DNA of 64,000 nucleotides, taken from the NCBI GenBank assembly GCA_949297805.1, contig CASFTG010000001.1:744001-808000 (forward strand), given 5' to 3'. Origin of the DNA: an uncultured bacterium (GTDB lineage Bacteria; Bacillota_I; Bacilli_A; RFN20; CAG-826). Every line of letters starts with the position of its first letter. Within the stretch, counting starts at the first letter, position 1. The position numbers and the translations under genes are program-made. A model generated the notes under the pieces. The model was not told the DNA's origin. It did not search any database and saw only the letters and a list, made by a program, of their open reading frames with translations. Below, in pieces: positions 41,590-51,732 of the stretch.

Positions 41590-43050
41590 TTAAGCTCCTA
41601 AATTGGCGATGTAATCCGGCAGGACGGTGCTATCCAGGCCAGAATAGGAAATCGCATCGACTAAGGCGATGGTATCGTAGGATTCATCGGCGTAGGCGGA
41701 ATAGGTCAATTCAACCCGATCGATGTCATCCCCTTCCATATAGACGGTCATGTTGTTTTTGGTCGAGGAGAAGGAATAGGTCGCCCCGAAAGGGAATAAG
41801 GCCGAAGAGGCGTATTCATAGGTGGCGATGTAGGGGGCGAACTTGCCCGAACCTAAATCCTTATACCCCGCCCCGCAAAGTAAGGGGAACAAGGGAACAA
41901 GCGAATAGAAGGAATAAGCGCTCGAAGTGCCGAAGTATTCGTTAAAATCGGCGGTCTTGACGACCTCGTGGGTCTCGGCGTTTAAATCAAACAGCATCAA
42001 CTTCCCGTCGTTGGTGGTGTTATCATCAGACAAATCGATGTCCTCCCCCACTTGCTTATACACCGAGAAGCATTCATAGCTGCTGACCACTTCCCCGTTT
42101 TCGTCATAGACGTTCTTGGTGAAGGGGACCGGATCGACGAAGGTGTAAGACTCGAAGTCGAGCAAGTAATCGTAATCGGAATAGGTGGTCTTGCCATCGA
42201 TCGTCTTGGTGGTGGCGTTGATGGTCAAACTCTTAGCCTCGGCCAGTTTGGTCAAAGCGGCCTGCAGTTTCTTATTCCCCTCGGTTTCCGGATATGGGGT
42301 GACTTCCTTAGCGCTCGCTTCTCCGAAGGCCCCAAGCTGTAAGGTGAACAGGTACTGCTCGGCGTAAGTCGGTTCGGAATAATCGTCGTAATATTCCATC
42401 AAGATCCGCATCTGGTCGAAGTTATCGCCGTCGAAGTGGATGGCAAACTGGGCGACGTCGAGGGCAGAGGTGTCATAGCCGGTCAGGAAATAAACCGCTT
42501 CATCGACGAGGTCACCATTATTTATCTCATACCATTGCAATTGGCCCTTAATGGCCTCGAAATCAGCCACCTTCAATTCAAGGAAGGGGTTGGCCATGAC
42601 CACATCGTAATTCTCGGTGGAGATGAGTTCTTCCACCTCGTTGGTCATGGGGTTGAGGACCTCGCGGGCAAGTTTCCCGTCTTCGTTTTTAAGGAACCGC
42701 TCCTCCATGATGACCTCATTGCTGGCCAAATCGTTCTCCGAATAATAATAGGCATCTTCCAAGACATCGATCTGGGTCCGATAGGTGGCGGAATCAAGCG
42801 TCGAGCCGCCGCTTAGGTCATAGGCCCCGTATTCGAGGGTGCCGCTGCAGGTAAAGTTGCTTAGGTTGGCGATGGCCCGGGTCAACTTTGTGTAAAGCCC
42901 TTCTGAATGGACCGGGGACGAGGAACCGCTACCGGGCGTGGACTCCGGTGTATTGACTGGGGAGGAGGAAGAGGATGGGGTATTGGGCGAACAGGCCGAT
43001 AGCAGCAAAGCCGCCGCCAAGGCCAAGACCCCTTTGGGGGTTTTATTCAT
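41590..43050 (-). CDS. Lipoprotein of unknown family (leftward operon, gene 1)
   Basis: The 486-residue protein starts MNKTPKGVLALAAALLLSAC (lipobox LSAC) with a tether SSSSSPVNTPESTPGSGSSS. The mature part has two similar halves, each opening with a helix then a beta sheet (LYTKLTRAIANLSNFTCSGT at about 53; KLQAALTKLAEAKSLTINAT at about 265), a pattern reminiscent of LolA/LppX-like lipid-binding folds. The 51725 gene product has the same two-halved design (ATKAYQQLKQIKDSANYTLF), so the two are probably paralogues on opposite arms of the island. A strong AAGGAGG site precedes the start. Ligand unknown. Confidence 0.78.
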   Translation of the reverse strand: MNKTPKGVLALAAALLLSACSPNTPSSSSSPVNTPESTPGSGSSSPVHSEGLYTKLTRAIANLSNFTCSGTLEYGAYDLSGGSTLDSATYRTQIDVLEDAYYYSENDLASNEVIMEERFLKNEDGKLAREVLNPMTNEVEELISTENYDVVMANPFLELKVADFEAIKGQLQWYEINNGDLVDEAVYFLTGYDTSALDVAQFAIHFDGDNFDQMRILMEYYDDYSEPTYAEQYLFTLQLGAFGEASAKEVTPYPETEGNKKLQAALTKLAEAKSLTINATTKTIDGKTTYSDYDYLLDFESYTFVDPVPFTKNVYDENGEVVSSYECFSVYKQVGEDIDLSDDNTTNDGKLMLFDLNAETHEVVKTADFNEYFGTSSAYSFYSLVPLFPLLCGAGYKDLGSGKFAPYIATYEYASSALFPFGATYSFSSTKNNMTVYMEGDDIDRVELTYSAYADESYDTIALVDAISYSGLDSTVLPDYIANLGA

Positions 43051-43090
43051 AAGTTAGGTAAGCATGCCTCCTTAAGCAATGTGCCAAAGG

Positions 43091-43118
43091 ATAATAAACT
43101 AGGGTTGCCAAATGTAAA
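43091..43118 (-). promoter_or_regulatory. Promoter of leftward lipoprotein operon
   Basis: On the minus strand TTTACA (43113-43118) and TATTAT (43091-43096) are spaced by 16 bases, with an AAGGAGG site further on before the ATG at 43050. Confidence 0.65.
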
Positions 43119-43236
43119 GCAAAGATTGAAGTTAAGTCCAATTTTTATCCAGCTGGACGAAAACGATCGAATTTCGACCATCAGGCGTTGACGCATTGAT
43201 AGAAATCCGTTTTCACGAATCCCATCGAAAAAATCC

Positions 43237-43264
43237 TTTACAAATCTGGAGTTAGGTTTACATT
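43237..43264 (+). promoter_or_regulatory. Possible promoter of rightward lipoprotein operon
   Basis: TTTACA (43237-43242) and TACATT (43259-43264) are spaced by 16 bases and sit in the 222-base region shared with the divergent operon. Transcription would begin almost at the ATG at 43273. The -10 box is weak (four of six). Confidence 0.4.
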
Positions 43265-43272
43265 TCCAACCG

Positions 43273-45948
43273 ATGTGCTTGCGAATGAAACGAAAAACCG
43301 CCTTCCTACCATTACTTTTAGCCCTTTTAAGCGTTGCCGGTTGCCAGCCCTCGACTAGCCAGACCAGCCAATCTCCCAGCCAGACCCCAGCCGGGTCCCC
43401 GACCAATTCCGACAAATGTTCGGAAGATGAGTCCTATTATCTTATCGGCAATAACGGATCCAATGGCGAGTTGACCCTCGATGATGGCACCCCGACCATC
43501 GAAGGCGTCGCCCTCCACCGGGGCGATAGCTTCGCCATCGAAGGAAAGGAACGATATGGCTATGACGATATCGCCGAAAGCGGTAAGGCCGGATTTGAAA
43601 AGGGAAAAGATGGTTCAGCCATCGTCTTAATCGAAGGCGTCTATACCATATCAATAAATGACGGGAAGATTCATCTAGTCAAGACCGACTCGGTCTATTC
43701 CAAAGTCGAATTGGTCACTAACGACGCCCGTTACCCCTTCGTTAAGCAAGCGGATTTCTCTTTCTTATTAGAGGATGCCCCTCTTCGATATCGGGAAAAG
43801 TTCATTGTCGAAGCCGACGAAGATGTCTTCGCCTATGAATCCCTCTCCCCTTCCGATGCCCTTAAAGCCGGCTTCTATAAAGACGGTGATAAGATCGTTT
43901 CCGAATGGAACGGAACCTTTGATTTTCGCCTCGACTTCACCTTAACCGATCCACTTATCATCAGTTCCGATACCTATCGAGAACCCACGCCGTTATTGAA
44001 GGACGAAAGCGATTTCGCCGCCTTCCTGGATATTTTGCCTGATCAAGTCGAAGAGGAGGCCACTTCCACCACCCTTGTCATCATCGATGAGGATATCGAA
44101 AACAAGACCGAGATTAAAGACGAATACCTTACCGTCCGCTCGCTGAACCAAAGCTACGAGAAACAAACCGAAACTTACCTAGAAGAAACAAGTTCCAGCA
44201 CCAGAGCCGAGTTCTTTGATGAAAAGCAGTACTACCAACTGACGGTCAAAGACAATGGTTCCGGCCAAGCCGATGGGGTCCGGATCGTTGAAAGCGAAGA
44301 CCAAGACGGCTACACCGAAGAGAAAGCGAGGAAACAAGTTGCCGCTTTCTCCGGCCAAGAGACGGTCTTCCTCAATTCGACCCTGGGCCAATTGATTAAA
44401 GGCAGTTACTTAAACGACTCGCAAATCCCCGATTATCAAGCCGGATTGGATTTGGAATGCGTTTATGCCGGTGAGGTCGGCGAGGCGCTGCAAATCAATG
44501 CCCACAACATCGAATTTGCCACCGTCAATTCCGCTCTCCGGGCTTTTGAATATGAAGCCGAGATCCTAACCGATGACCAAGGGCGAATAGTCGAGGCCGA
44601 ATTCTTCAGATTAACTTACTCCTCCAGCGCCATCGAAGAAAACGATGACGGTTACCTCTTAAAGGAAACGGCCGAACCCATCGAGAAAAAGACCGCGAAC
44701 TTCTTAGCTGAATACGGTAAAAAGACGATGGTCGACGCTTTCATCCTCGACCCCGCCGTCTATTACGTCAGCACCGTCTTCGCCGTCGGAGCCAACCTCG
44801 AAGTCGGCAAGACCTTCGATGAAACCGATCTCGGCCTCATCTACCTGCCAGCCACCGCCCTCGACAAAGACAACTTCTCAATCGTTGACTATGACGAGGA
44901 CTATATCCGGAAGAATTACGCCAATTACTCAGTCGTCAAAGCCGGCCAAACCGCCCTCACCATCGGCAATGGCTATAACGATGTCAAGGCCAGCGCCCTC
45001 ATCAACGCCGTCGCCCCGGCCGGGACCAAGATCGAAGTCACCGACATGAGTTACAACTCGGCTTACTTCGCCGGGCAAACCTACCAATTCAAATCAACCG
45101 TCAGCCCGACCTATGCCATTCAAACCGTCGAGGTCGTCTCTTTGACCCCCGACATCGCCGAAGTCAGCAACCTAACCCCAAGCGAAACCGGCTCTTACTA
45201 TGTCTATGACGTCAAGTTCCTAAAGGAAGGGGAGGCAAAAATCAAAGTCACCTCGACCGAGAACGCAAACCTAACCACCACCCTTACCTATCAAGTGGAG
45301 CCAGAGTTGACCTTGGCCACCCTAGCCGGCGACTACATAACAAGCGATGAGGATGACTATCCCCATCGGATCAATATCGATGATGCTGGTCGCTTAACAA
45401 TCGATTATGGCGATTCGAACTTAGTCCAAGCCGAATTGGAACTCCAAGGCAACAAACTCGCCCTTAAAGGGACCCATACGGAAATATCCGCCATCACCGC
45501 CACCATTTACCCCGGCGAAAGTCTACGAAGCCCGACTCGTCTCTCTAGCTTCTGCGTCTATTACCAAACCGGTTCTGGCCATAGCAATATCTCCTATGAG
45601 ACATTCTATCGGGCTAACCCCTACCAAGGGACGTTCTTAGACGAAGAACACGGAGCGAGTTTAAGTTTCACCTACTCTTCCTATAGCAGCCTAAACCAAG
45701 GAGAAGGAGTTATTACCATCGGGAAAAGGACCATCAATTTCGATTGGACCTTCCTTGATGGCGACACCTATGTGGAAGCAACTTCAATCTCCGAATTCCA
45801 AATTAGCGATACCGAAGGAATGGTGACCACCATCAAGGTCACCGCCGTTAGCTTCACGGAAATTGCCCTCGCTTTGAACGATATAAACGGCCAAACCGAA
45901 GAGTATCATTTCACCCGCCAAACGGGTTATACCGACGTTTTGAATTGA
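43273..45948 (+). CDS. Lipoprotein with Ig-like domain (rightward operon, gene 1)
   Basis: The start could be 43273 or 43285 (MKRKTAFLPLLLALLSVAGC); neither has a ribosome site. The lipobox is VAGC, followed by a Ser/Thr/Gln/Pro tether. Residues of about 55-130 (YYLIGNNGSNGELTLDDGTP, GVYTISINDGKIHLVK) resemble a starch-binding-like beta module of the type seen in other Firmicute lipoproteins. Near 590-680 is an Ig-like Big domain (GQTYQFKSTVSPTYAIQTVE, KEGEAKIKVTSTEN). The last 190 residues form an eight-stranded-like domain (LAGDYITSDEDDYPHRINID). At 891 residues it is a large surface lipoprotein. No enzyme motif is visible. Confidence 0.78.
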   Translation: MCLRMKRKTAFLPLLLALLSVAGCQPSTSQTSQSPSQTPAGSPTNSDKCSEDESYYLIGNNGSNGELTLDDGTPTIEGVALHRGDSFAIEGKERYGYDDIAESGKAGFEKGKDGSAIVLIEGVYTISINDGKIHLVKTDSVYSKVELVTNDARYPFVKQADFSFLLEDAPLRYREKFIVEADEDVFAYESLSPSDALKAGFYKDGDKIVSEWNGTFDFRLDFTLTDPLIISSDTYREPTPLLKDESDFAAFLDILPDQVEEEATSTTLVIIDEDIENKTEIKDEYLTVRSLNQSYEKQTETYLEETSSSTRAEFFDEKQYYQLTVKDNGSGQADGVRIVESEDQDGYTEEKARKQVAAFSGQETVFLNSTLGQLIKGSYLNDSQIPDYQAGLDLECVYAGEVGEALQINAHNIEFATVNSALRAFEYEAEILTDDQGRIVEAEFFRLTYSSSAIEENDDGYLLKETAEPIEKKTANFLAEYGKKTMVDAFILDPAVYYVSTVFAVGANLEVGKTFDETDLGLIYLPATALDKDNFSIVDYDEDYIRKNYANYSVVKAGQTALTIGNGYNDVKASALINAVAPAGTKIEVTDMSYNSAYFAGQTYQFKSTVSPTYAIQTVEVVSLTPDIAEVSNLTPSETGSYYVYDVKFLKEGEAKIKVTSTENANLTTTLTYQVEPELTLATLAGDYITSDEDDYPHRINIDDAGRLTIDYGDSNLVQAELELQGNKLALKGTHTEISAITATIYPGESLRSPTRLSSFCVYYQTGSGHSNISYETFYRANPYQGTFLDEEHGASLSFTYSSYSSLNQGEGVITIGKRTINFDWTFLDGDTYVEATSISEFQISDTEGMVTTIKVTAVSFTEIALALNDINGQTEEYHFTRQTGYTDVLN

Positions 45949-45978
45949 GCGCAACGACAACGGAAGGAGGAACCAAAA

Positions 45979-48900
45979 ATGAAGAAACTGCCGAAATGTT
46001 TGTTGCTCGCCTCGCTATTCGCCCTAGGGCTCACCGGCTGCGATACGCCGCAAACCAGCACTAGCGAGAGCACCCCCGCCCCTGAGCCGACCGAAACGGT
46101 CTCGCCCACCGAAAGCGAATCGAATGCATCGCCAACCGAGAGCGAAACCCCGGAGTCGACCCCGACCACCCCGGTCAAGCAGGCCCACGCCATCACGGTC
46201 GTCGAGGTCACCGGCGCCAAGGTCAGCACCGACAAGAACGAGGCCAAAGAAGGGGAGACCGTCACCGTCACCATCAGCGAATACGCCGAGGATAAGGTGT
46301 TTGGGTCAATCGTCATCAATGACGGCGCGGTCACGGCAACCGAGCTGACCAAAGGCGAAAAATACACCTTCGTCATGCCGGATGGCGAAGTGACGATCAA
46401 AGTCACCATCGCCGACAAGGTCTACGAAGCCCACGCCCTCACCGTCAATGCCATCGATGGCTTCTCGGTTAAATTCTATAAAGACAACCAGACGGTTACG
46501 GAGGCCACTTACCGCGACCAGATCACCGTCAAGGTTGAGTCCAATTCCACCACTCAACGGTTTAAGTCTTTGACCAGCGCCGACGTAACCCTAACCCCCG
46601 GGGCAGATGCCAATACCTTCACTTTCACGATGCCGGATAAGGCCGTCGCCTTAACCCTCGCCGTCGAGAATATACCTTCACACGCTTTAAGCTCAACTTT
46701 AGGCAAAGGGATCAGCAACGCTACCTTTAAAGTCGAAGGGGTCGATGCAACCGCCGCTTTAGAAGGGGCGACCGTCATCTTCAGTTTCCTCTTCGACAGT
46801 GAGAACTACACGATTGAGGAAATCGTCTGGACCGGGATCAGCGATCCGACGGTCGTAAGCGATACGGCGACCGCTAAAGCCTATCAATTCGTCATGCCGA
46901 CCACCGATGTTTCGGTCCAAGTCAAAACTGCCGAGATCCCAAGCTATGCCATAACCATCGACCCGGTCGATCACGGCTCGGTCGAGGCTAGCGTCGATGG
47001 CGATCCCGTCAGTAGCGCCAAAGCCGGCGACCTCATCACCCTCGACCTTTCCGCCGAAACCCATTACAAGTTCAAATCCCTCACCGTCACCAGCGGTGAG
47101 ACGGAAGTTGAGCTAACCACCGTCACCGCCGAGGCGAAATACACCTTTGAAATGCCGGCCGGCCCGGTCAAAATCACCTTCGTCACCGAGTACGTTGAGC
47201 AATACTTTAAGATCAACAGCATCACCTTGATCGATCCCAAGGCCTCTATCGCCACCGACATAAAAGAAGGCGACGACGTATTGGAAGGGACCGAGATCGA
47301 AGTTACTTATTCCCGTGGCACCTACAACATCAACGGCGGAGCAATAATGGAAGTAAACGGGACTGCTTATGCCTTAGAGGAGTATTACGACAGCGAAACC
47401 TATTCGACCAAATACACCGGCAAATTCATAATGCCTTCGGCCAATGCCGATATCGTGATTTACCCCACCAACGCCATCAGCGACTCTGGGATTGAATTAT
47501 CAGCCATCGACGTGGATGAAACTTTAGCAAAAGTCTACGGGGCAACCGTGGGCGAAAAGTACTCTACCAGCAGCTTCTATTTCTTCATCGTTCCGGAAAG
47601 CGGCGTCAAGATCAATTCCGTCAAATGCTATTTGGACGATAGCACCTCTTCGTCTGGATATGTATCTGAACAATCGTCCCACCTTTATTATTGGGGCAAC
47701 TGGAGCAGCGCGGAGACCTTCCGGATCGAAATCGACGCTGAATACGTCGGCGTCAAGCAAATCAAACTGAATCCCGTCGAAGGGGCGATCGTCGATATCG
47801 ATGAGGAAGGATACACCCCGGGCAACAAGGTCGAGATAAAAATCGAAGCCGAACCCGGCTATTACATTAAAGACGCCGAAGCCGAACGGGAAGACGGATC
47901 CTATTTCTATGCCTCCTATTCCGAATATAGCGGTTCTTTGTCCTTCACCATGCCGGAAGACAACGTCATCGTGACCGTGGAAGTTGGGCAAACCGTCAGT
48001 GCCACCATCGAAGATAATCCCAACATCGAATCGGCCTACATCTCCGACTCGTCCTATGGCGGCGATCCGATTGAGCTCACTGGCTTGGTCCCAGGTGAAA
48101 CCTACTACGTCTATGCCACCCCAGTCGAAGGTTACGAAATCGTCGCCATTTATTACCAAGATGGCAAAGAATGTTACGAAAGCTGGAGCAACTGGTCCTT
48201 CACCGCGCCGGAAGATGGCGGAATCGAAATCACTTTCGAAGTCGCCCAGCGTCACGTCGTCACCGTCGATGAATCCGAAGCCTACGAAGTCACGAGACTT
48301 GAGGAAAACTACTTGCCGGGCGATGAAGTCGAATTCAAAGTCGCTCATACGCTCGGTCACAAAGTCACCGGTGTTTCCTCGAATGTCGATGGTCTCGTCA
48401 TCACTGAAGACGAATACACTTCGGGACTCTACAGCTTCACCATGCCGAGCGAAGATGTGCAATTGATCATCACGACCGAAGAAGTCGCGACCCACACCCT
48501 GACCTTCGTTAAGCCTGAAGGGATGGGCAGCATCAGTATCCGCGACGAGAACGGCGATTACATCACTTCCGGCGACCAAGTCAACGAAGGCGAAACCCTA
48601 ACCATGGGCCTCGGCAAGCCGTCGACCGGCTTCACCCTTGACGCCATCGAACTCGTCAGCGACGACACCCGCACTCCGTTAACCGCCGGAACTGGTGGCG
48701 AATATGAGTTCGCTATGCCTTCAGCCGATGCGGAGATTGTCCTGACTGTCACCGAAGAAGCCAAGCATCCAATCACCATCAGCACCGAAGACGATCGAAT
48801 CTCCTTAACCATCAAAGAAAACTCATATGGCGAAGAATTCGAACAAGGGTATGTTGGCCATAGCATCTACGCCACCGTCACCCTTACCGATTCGACCGGC

Positions 48901-49359
48901 AACTACTACCTTGATGCTTCGGAATTCACCATTAAGACCGCCAGCGGCGCCGACGTTGAGTTGGAAAACACCCTCTACGACGGCAAAGAAGTGCTTATCC
49001 GCTTCACCATGCCGGACGAAGAGGTCATCATCACCCCGGTCGTAGCCCAATACGAAACCTATGTTGCAACATTGACCGACAACGCCAAGGCATATATCGC
49101 AAGCTACAACCTCGACAGCAAATACGGGACAGAACTTGATCCGACCGCCGGTTATAAGGAAACGACCAAAATAACCGTTACCTCGGCCGCAACGCTCGAT
49201 ACAGACAACTACACCTATACTCTTTACGTTTATTACCTTAATGGCGAAGAAGAGGTCAAAGTCTACGAAAATACCTTCTCCTATGCCGGCGATTATTGGT
49301 CGTTCAACGTCCCGGCCTCCGATTACGTCATCGATGTCGTCGTCACCCCTAAAACTTAA
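45979..49359 (+). CDS. Giant repeat lipoprotein with about twelve InlB-B/Flg_new-like modules (gene 2)
   Basis: The 1126-residue protein starts MKKLPKCLLLASLFALGLTG before Cys (lipobox LTGC), then a Glu/Ser/Thr/Pro tether to about residue 65. About twelve modules of 75-100 residues follow. Each opens with a strand, has a Gly-containing turn, a central G-(E/D)-x-(V/I) strand and closes with a Y/F-x-F-x-M-P-(D/S)-x-(D/E)-V strand: YTFVMPDGEVTIKVTI, FTFTMPDKAVALTLAV, YQFVMPTTDVSVQVKT, YTFEMPAGPVKITFVT, LSFTMPEDNVIVTVEV, YSFTMPSEDVQLIITT, YEFAMPSADAEIVLTV. This is the bacterial repeat family related to InlB B-repeats. It would make a long stalk or adhesin reaching out from the membrane. An AAGGAGG site precedes the start. 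Confidence 0.88.
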   Translation: MKKLPKCLLLASLFALGLTGCDTPQTSTSESTPAPEPTETVSPTESESNASPTESETPESTPTTPVKQAHAITVVEVTGAKVSTDKNEAKEGETVTVTISEYAEDKVFGSIVINDGAVTATELTKGEKYTFVMPDGEVTIKVTIADKVYEAHALTVNAIDGFSVKFYKDNQTVTEATYRDQITVKVESNSTTQRFKSLTSADVTLTPGADANTFTFTMPDKAVALTLAVENIPSHALSSTLGKGISNATFKVEGVDATAALEGATVIFSFLFDSENYTIEEIVWTGISDPTVVSDTATAKAYQFVMPTTDVSVQVKTAEIPSYAITIDPVDHGSVEASVDGDPVSSAKAGDLITLDLSAETHYKFKSLTVTSGETEVELTTVTAEAKYTFEMPAGPVKITFVTEYVEQYFKINSITLIDPKASIATDIKEGDDVLEGTEIEVTYSRGTYNINGGAIMEVNGTAYALEEYYDSETYSTKYTGKFIMPSANADIVIYPTNAISDSGIELSAIDVDETLAKVYGATVGEKYSTSSFYFFIVPESGVKINSVKCYLDDSTSSSGYVSEQSSHLYYWGNWSSAETFRIEIDAEYVGVKQIKLNPVEGAIVDIDEEGYTPGNKVEIKIEAEPGYYIKDAEAEREDGSYFYASYSEYSGSLSFTMPEDNVIVTVEVGQTVSATIEDNPNIESAYISDSSYGGDPIELTGLVPGETYYVYATPVEGYEIVAIYYQDGKECYESWSNWSFTAPEDGGIEITFEVAQRHVVTVDESEAYEVTRLEENYLPGDEVEFKVAHTLGHKVTGVSSNVDGLVITEDEYTSGLYSFTMPSEDVQLIITTEEVATHTLTFVKPEGMGSISIRDENGDYITSGDQVNEGETLTMGLGKPSTGFTLDAIELVSDDTRTPLTAGTGGEYEFAMPSADAEIVLTVTEEAKHPITISTEDDRISLTIKENSYGEEFEQGYVGHSIYATVTLTDSTGNYYLDASEFTIKTASGADVELENTLYDGKEVLIRFTMPDEEVIITPVVAQYETYVATLTDNAKAYIASYNLDSKYGTELDPTAGYKETTKITVTSAATLDTDNYTYTLYVYYLNGEEEVKVYENTFSYAGDYWSFNVPASDYVIDVVVTPKT

Positions 49360-49371
49360 GGATCATCAATC

Positions 49372-51732
49372 ATGAACAAACGCCATATCCTACTGGCGCT
49401 TGCCGCCATCGCCCTCGCCTCGTGCGGGGGCGATGGTGGTTCTAGCAGCGCCCTCTCCACCCCCGAATCCACCCCGGTTTCAACTCCAACCGAATCGAAC
49501 TCCGACAGCGGTTCCCCCTCCGTCGATTCCACCCCCTCGACCACACCAGGCAGCGAGCAAGAAGTAACTTTAACCGCCGATGCCACCAACGTGGAGCTTT
49601 CGGTCGGTGAATCGAAAAACATCAGCCTAACCGTCACCCCGGAAAATACCCAAATCGAGATGACTTACGACACTGGTTTCATCGAGGCCAAGCTCGACGG
49701 GAAGACATTGTCCGTCAAAGGGATAGCCGCGGGCCAATCCTCAATTGTCTTAAAAGCCGGCGAGGCCCAATTGACCATCGCCGTCACCGTCAAAGCCGCC
49801 GCCATCTTGCCGACGGCCATCACCACCGATTTCAACCGGAAGATCATCGGCATCGGGGAGGAAGTCCAGGTTAACGTCACCTTCGCGCCGGAAAATACCA
49901 GCGAGAAGACGCTCCGCTACATCTCCAGCAACCCAAGTGTCGCCTCCATCTCCCCCACCGGCTTAATCCGCGGCATCGCCAAAGGAGAAGCCGTCATCAC
50001 CATTAGCTCGGTTTCCGCCCCCGACATCGTGCCGATCACCATCTCCTTATCGGTGAGCGATGATGAGAACACCGTCAACAACGACAAAGTCACCGCCAGC
50101 TTAGGCGAGGCCTTGGAGAAAGAGGGGACTGACGTCGTCTCCGGCCAAATCGAACTGGTTTCGAAACTCCGTAACGACAGCGAACCCTCAACCTTCAAAA
50201 ACGATTACCAAATCTATAATGACGTCGTCTACAACGACATCACCGATTACGACGCCACCACCCGCTTCGATTTCTATGGCCTCTATGAAGGCAAGGTTTA
50301 TTACCAGAGCCAGCGGGGACCGGACATCCTCGCCCAAAAAGCCTACGGAATCGACGATTCCGGCTTCTTCTCCTCCGATTTAACTACCGAGGAGGCATAT
50401 GATCGAACCCATCTGCCGGCCATCCGCCCCTACACCTACAGCAGTTCCGATTCCTTTGGCGTCGGGGATTATGTCCAAAACCTCATCGAATACACCTTCC
50501 TCGGAACCCATTCAAGCGAAACCAAAGTCGTCTCCGACAACGGGACTTTGACCCTATCGCGGAGCGAATCGACGATCGCCTATGTCTCCTATTACGAACT
50601 AACCCTGGCCTTCGCCAATGGAACCTTCAAGACGGTCGAGTATTCCTTCTCCGAATACTCCGTCGATTCCCTTGATGAGGACGGGAACCTCCTTCCTGAT
50701 TCCACTAGGACCGCCTATGACGATTTCACCGCCACCTTAACCACCGGCGTGAAAACCGCCGATACAGAGCCAAAGGTCAACCCGGCCAATTTCTTCTATT
50801 CCGACTTCGATGCGAAATTCTATCTAACCAGTCAAACCGTCGACCAGGCCAAGACCACCTTCAACGTCAAAGACAACATCATCTTCAAGATCGTGAATCC
50901 AACCCCGGCGACTGCTTCCTCAATATTCGACCGAATCGAGATCACCGCGGTCAGCGACCCCACCGTCATCGATATCGGGGCCAATAAGACCTCGATGTTC
51001 GCTTTAGCTCCGGGACAATGCACCGTCACCCTCTCGAGCGCCAACGTCGATAAGCAGTTCACCCTGACCGTGGTCGAGCCGCCTTTAGAGAGCCTGGCCT
51101 TCTCCAGCGGCTTGCCCGATTCCCTTGGTTCGAACGAGACCGCCACCTTCCTCGTCGAATTGACTCCGGCCGGGGCTAAAGACGACATCAAGGTCGAGCT
51201 CGGCGAAGGGGATGACGCCTATGCCACTCTCGGCATGACCGACTATGGCTATTATTACCTAAGCGGCAATCCTTCCATGGCCGAGAAATCAGCCGTCGTC
51301 ACCGTCACCGCCTATAGCGAGTCTCATCCCGAGGTCAAAGTCAGCAAAGAAGTCACCATCGTCAAGCAATTGACCGACCGGGAAATCGTCGATATCCTGA
51401 CCGCCAAAACCTACGTGAGCGAGGTCAATACCAGTTATTACAACTACTCCGCCTCATTTACTCTCGTTGAGGAAGGCCGGACTGGGACCATCGTCATCAA
51501 TAATCCAAGCGGCGGCATATTCGAGACCTGCTATTTCACTTGGATCATCAGCAATGGGACCCTCACCATCGCCAGCCAAACCTACTTAAACGATTACTTC
51601 TCGAGCCTCAGCATCGACCTCACCTCAGCTGACCTCAGCAGTTTCGAAGTCAGCTTCATGGACGAGATTGAGACCGATGATGAATATGGATCCTACATCG
51701 ACTTCGTCTTCTTAGGAGCAACCAATGAATAA
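49372..51732 (+). CDS. Lipoprotein with tandem Big2 Ig-like domains (gene 3)
   Basis: The 786-residue protein starts MNKRHILLALAAIALASCGG (lipobox LASC) with a Ser/Thr/Pro tether to about 62. Residues 64-142 and 145-230 are two Big2 modules (VELSVGESKNISLTVTPENT, and IIGIGEEVQVNVTFAPENTS with LRYISSNPSVASISPTGLIR). Near 545-610 a third Ig-like domain occurs, and near 570-660 another (LPDSLGSNETATFLVELTPA). The region of about 235-480 resembles parts of other island lipoproteins with a helix then Tyr-rich strands. The final 110 residues form a small domain also similar in design to the C-terminus of the 43273 protein (LTAKTYVSEVNTSYYNYSAS). It overlaps the next gene by eight bases. Confidence 0.82.
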   Translation: MNKRHILLALAAIALASCGGDGGSSSALSTPESTPVSTPTESNSDSGSPSVDSTPSTTPGSEQEVTLTADATNVELSVGESKNISLTVTPENTQIEMTYDTGFIEAKLDGKTLSVKGIAAGQSSIVLKAGEAQLTIAVTVKAAAILPTAITTDFNRKIIGIGEEVQVNVTFAPENTSEKTLRYISSNPSVASISPTGLIRGIAKGEAVITISSVSAPDIVPITISLSVSDDENTVNNDKVTASLGEALEKEGTDVVSGQIELVSKLRNDSEPSTFKNDYQIYNDVVYNDITDYDATTRFDFYGLYEGKVYYQSQRGPDILAQKAYGIDDSGFFSSDLTTEEAYDRTHLPAIRPYTYSSSDSFGVGDYVQNLIEYTFLGTHSSETKVVSDNGTLTLSRSESTIAYVSYYELTLAFANGTFKTVEYSFSEYSVDSLDEDGNLLPDSTRTAYDDFTATLTTGVKTADTEPKVNPANFFYSDFDAKFYLTSQTVDQAKTTFNVKDNIIFKIVNPTPATASSIFDRIEITAVSDPTVIDIGANKTSMFALAPGQCTVTLSSANVDKQFTLTVVEPPLESLAFSSGLPDSLGSNETATFLVELTPAGAKDDIKVELGEGDDAYATLGMTDYGYYYLSGNPSMAEKSAVVTVTAYSESHPEVKVSKEVTIVKQLTDREIVDILTAKTYVSEVNTSYYNYSASFTLVEEGRTGTIVINNPSGGIFETCYFTWIISNGTLTIASQTYLNDYFSSLSIDLTSADLSSFEVSFMDEIETDDEYGSYIDFVFLGATNE

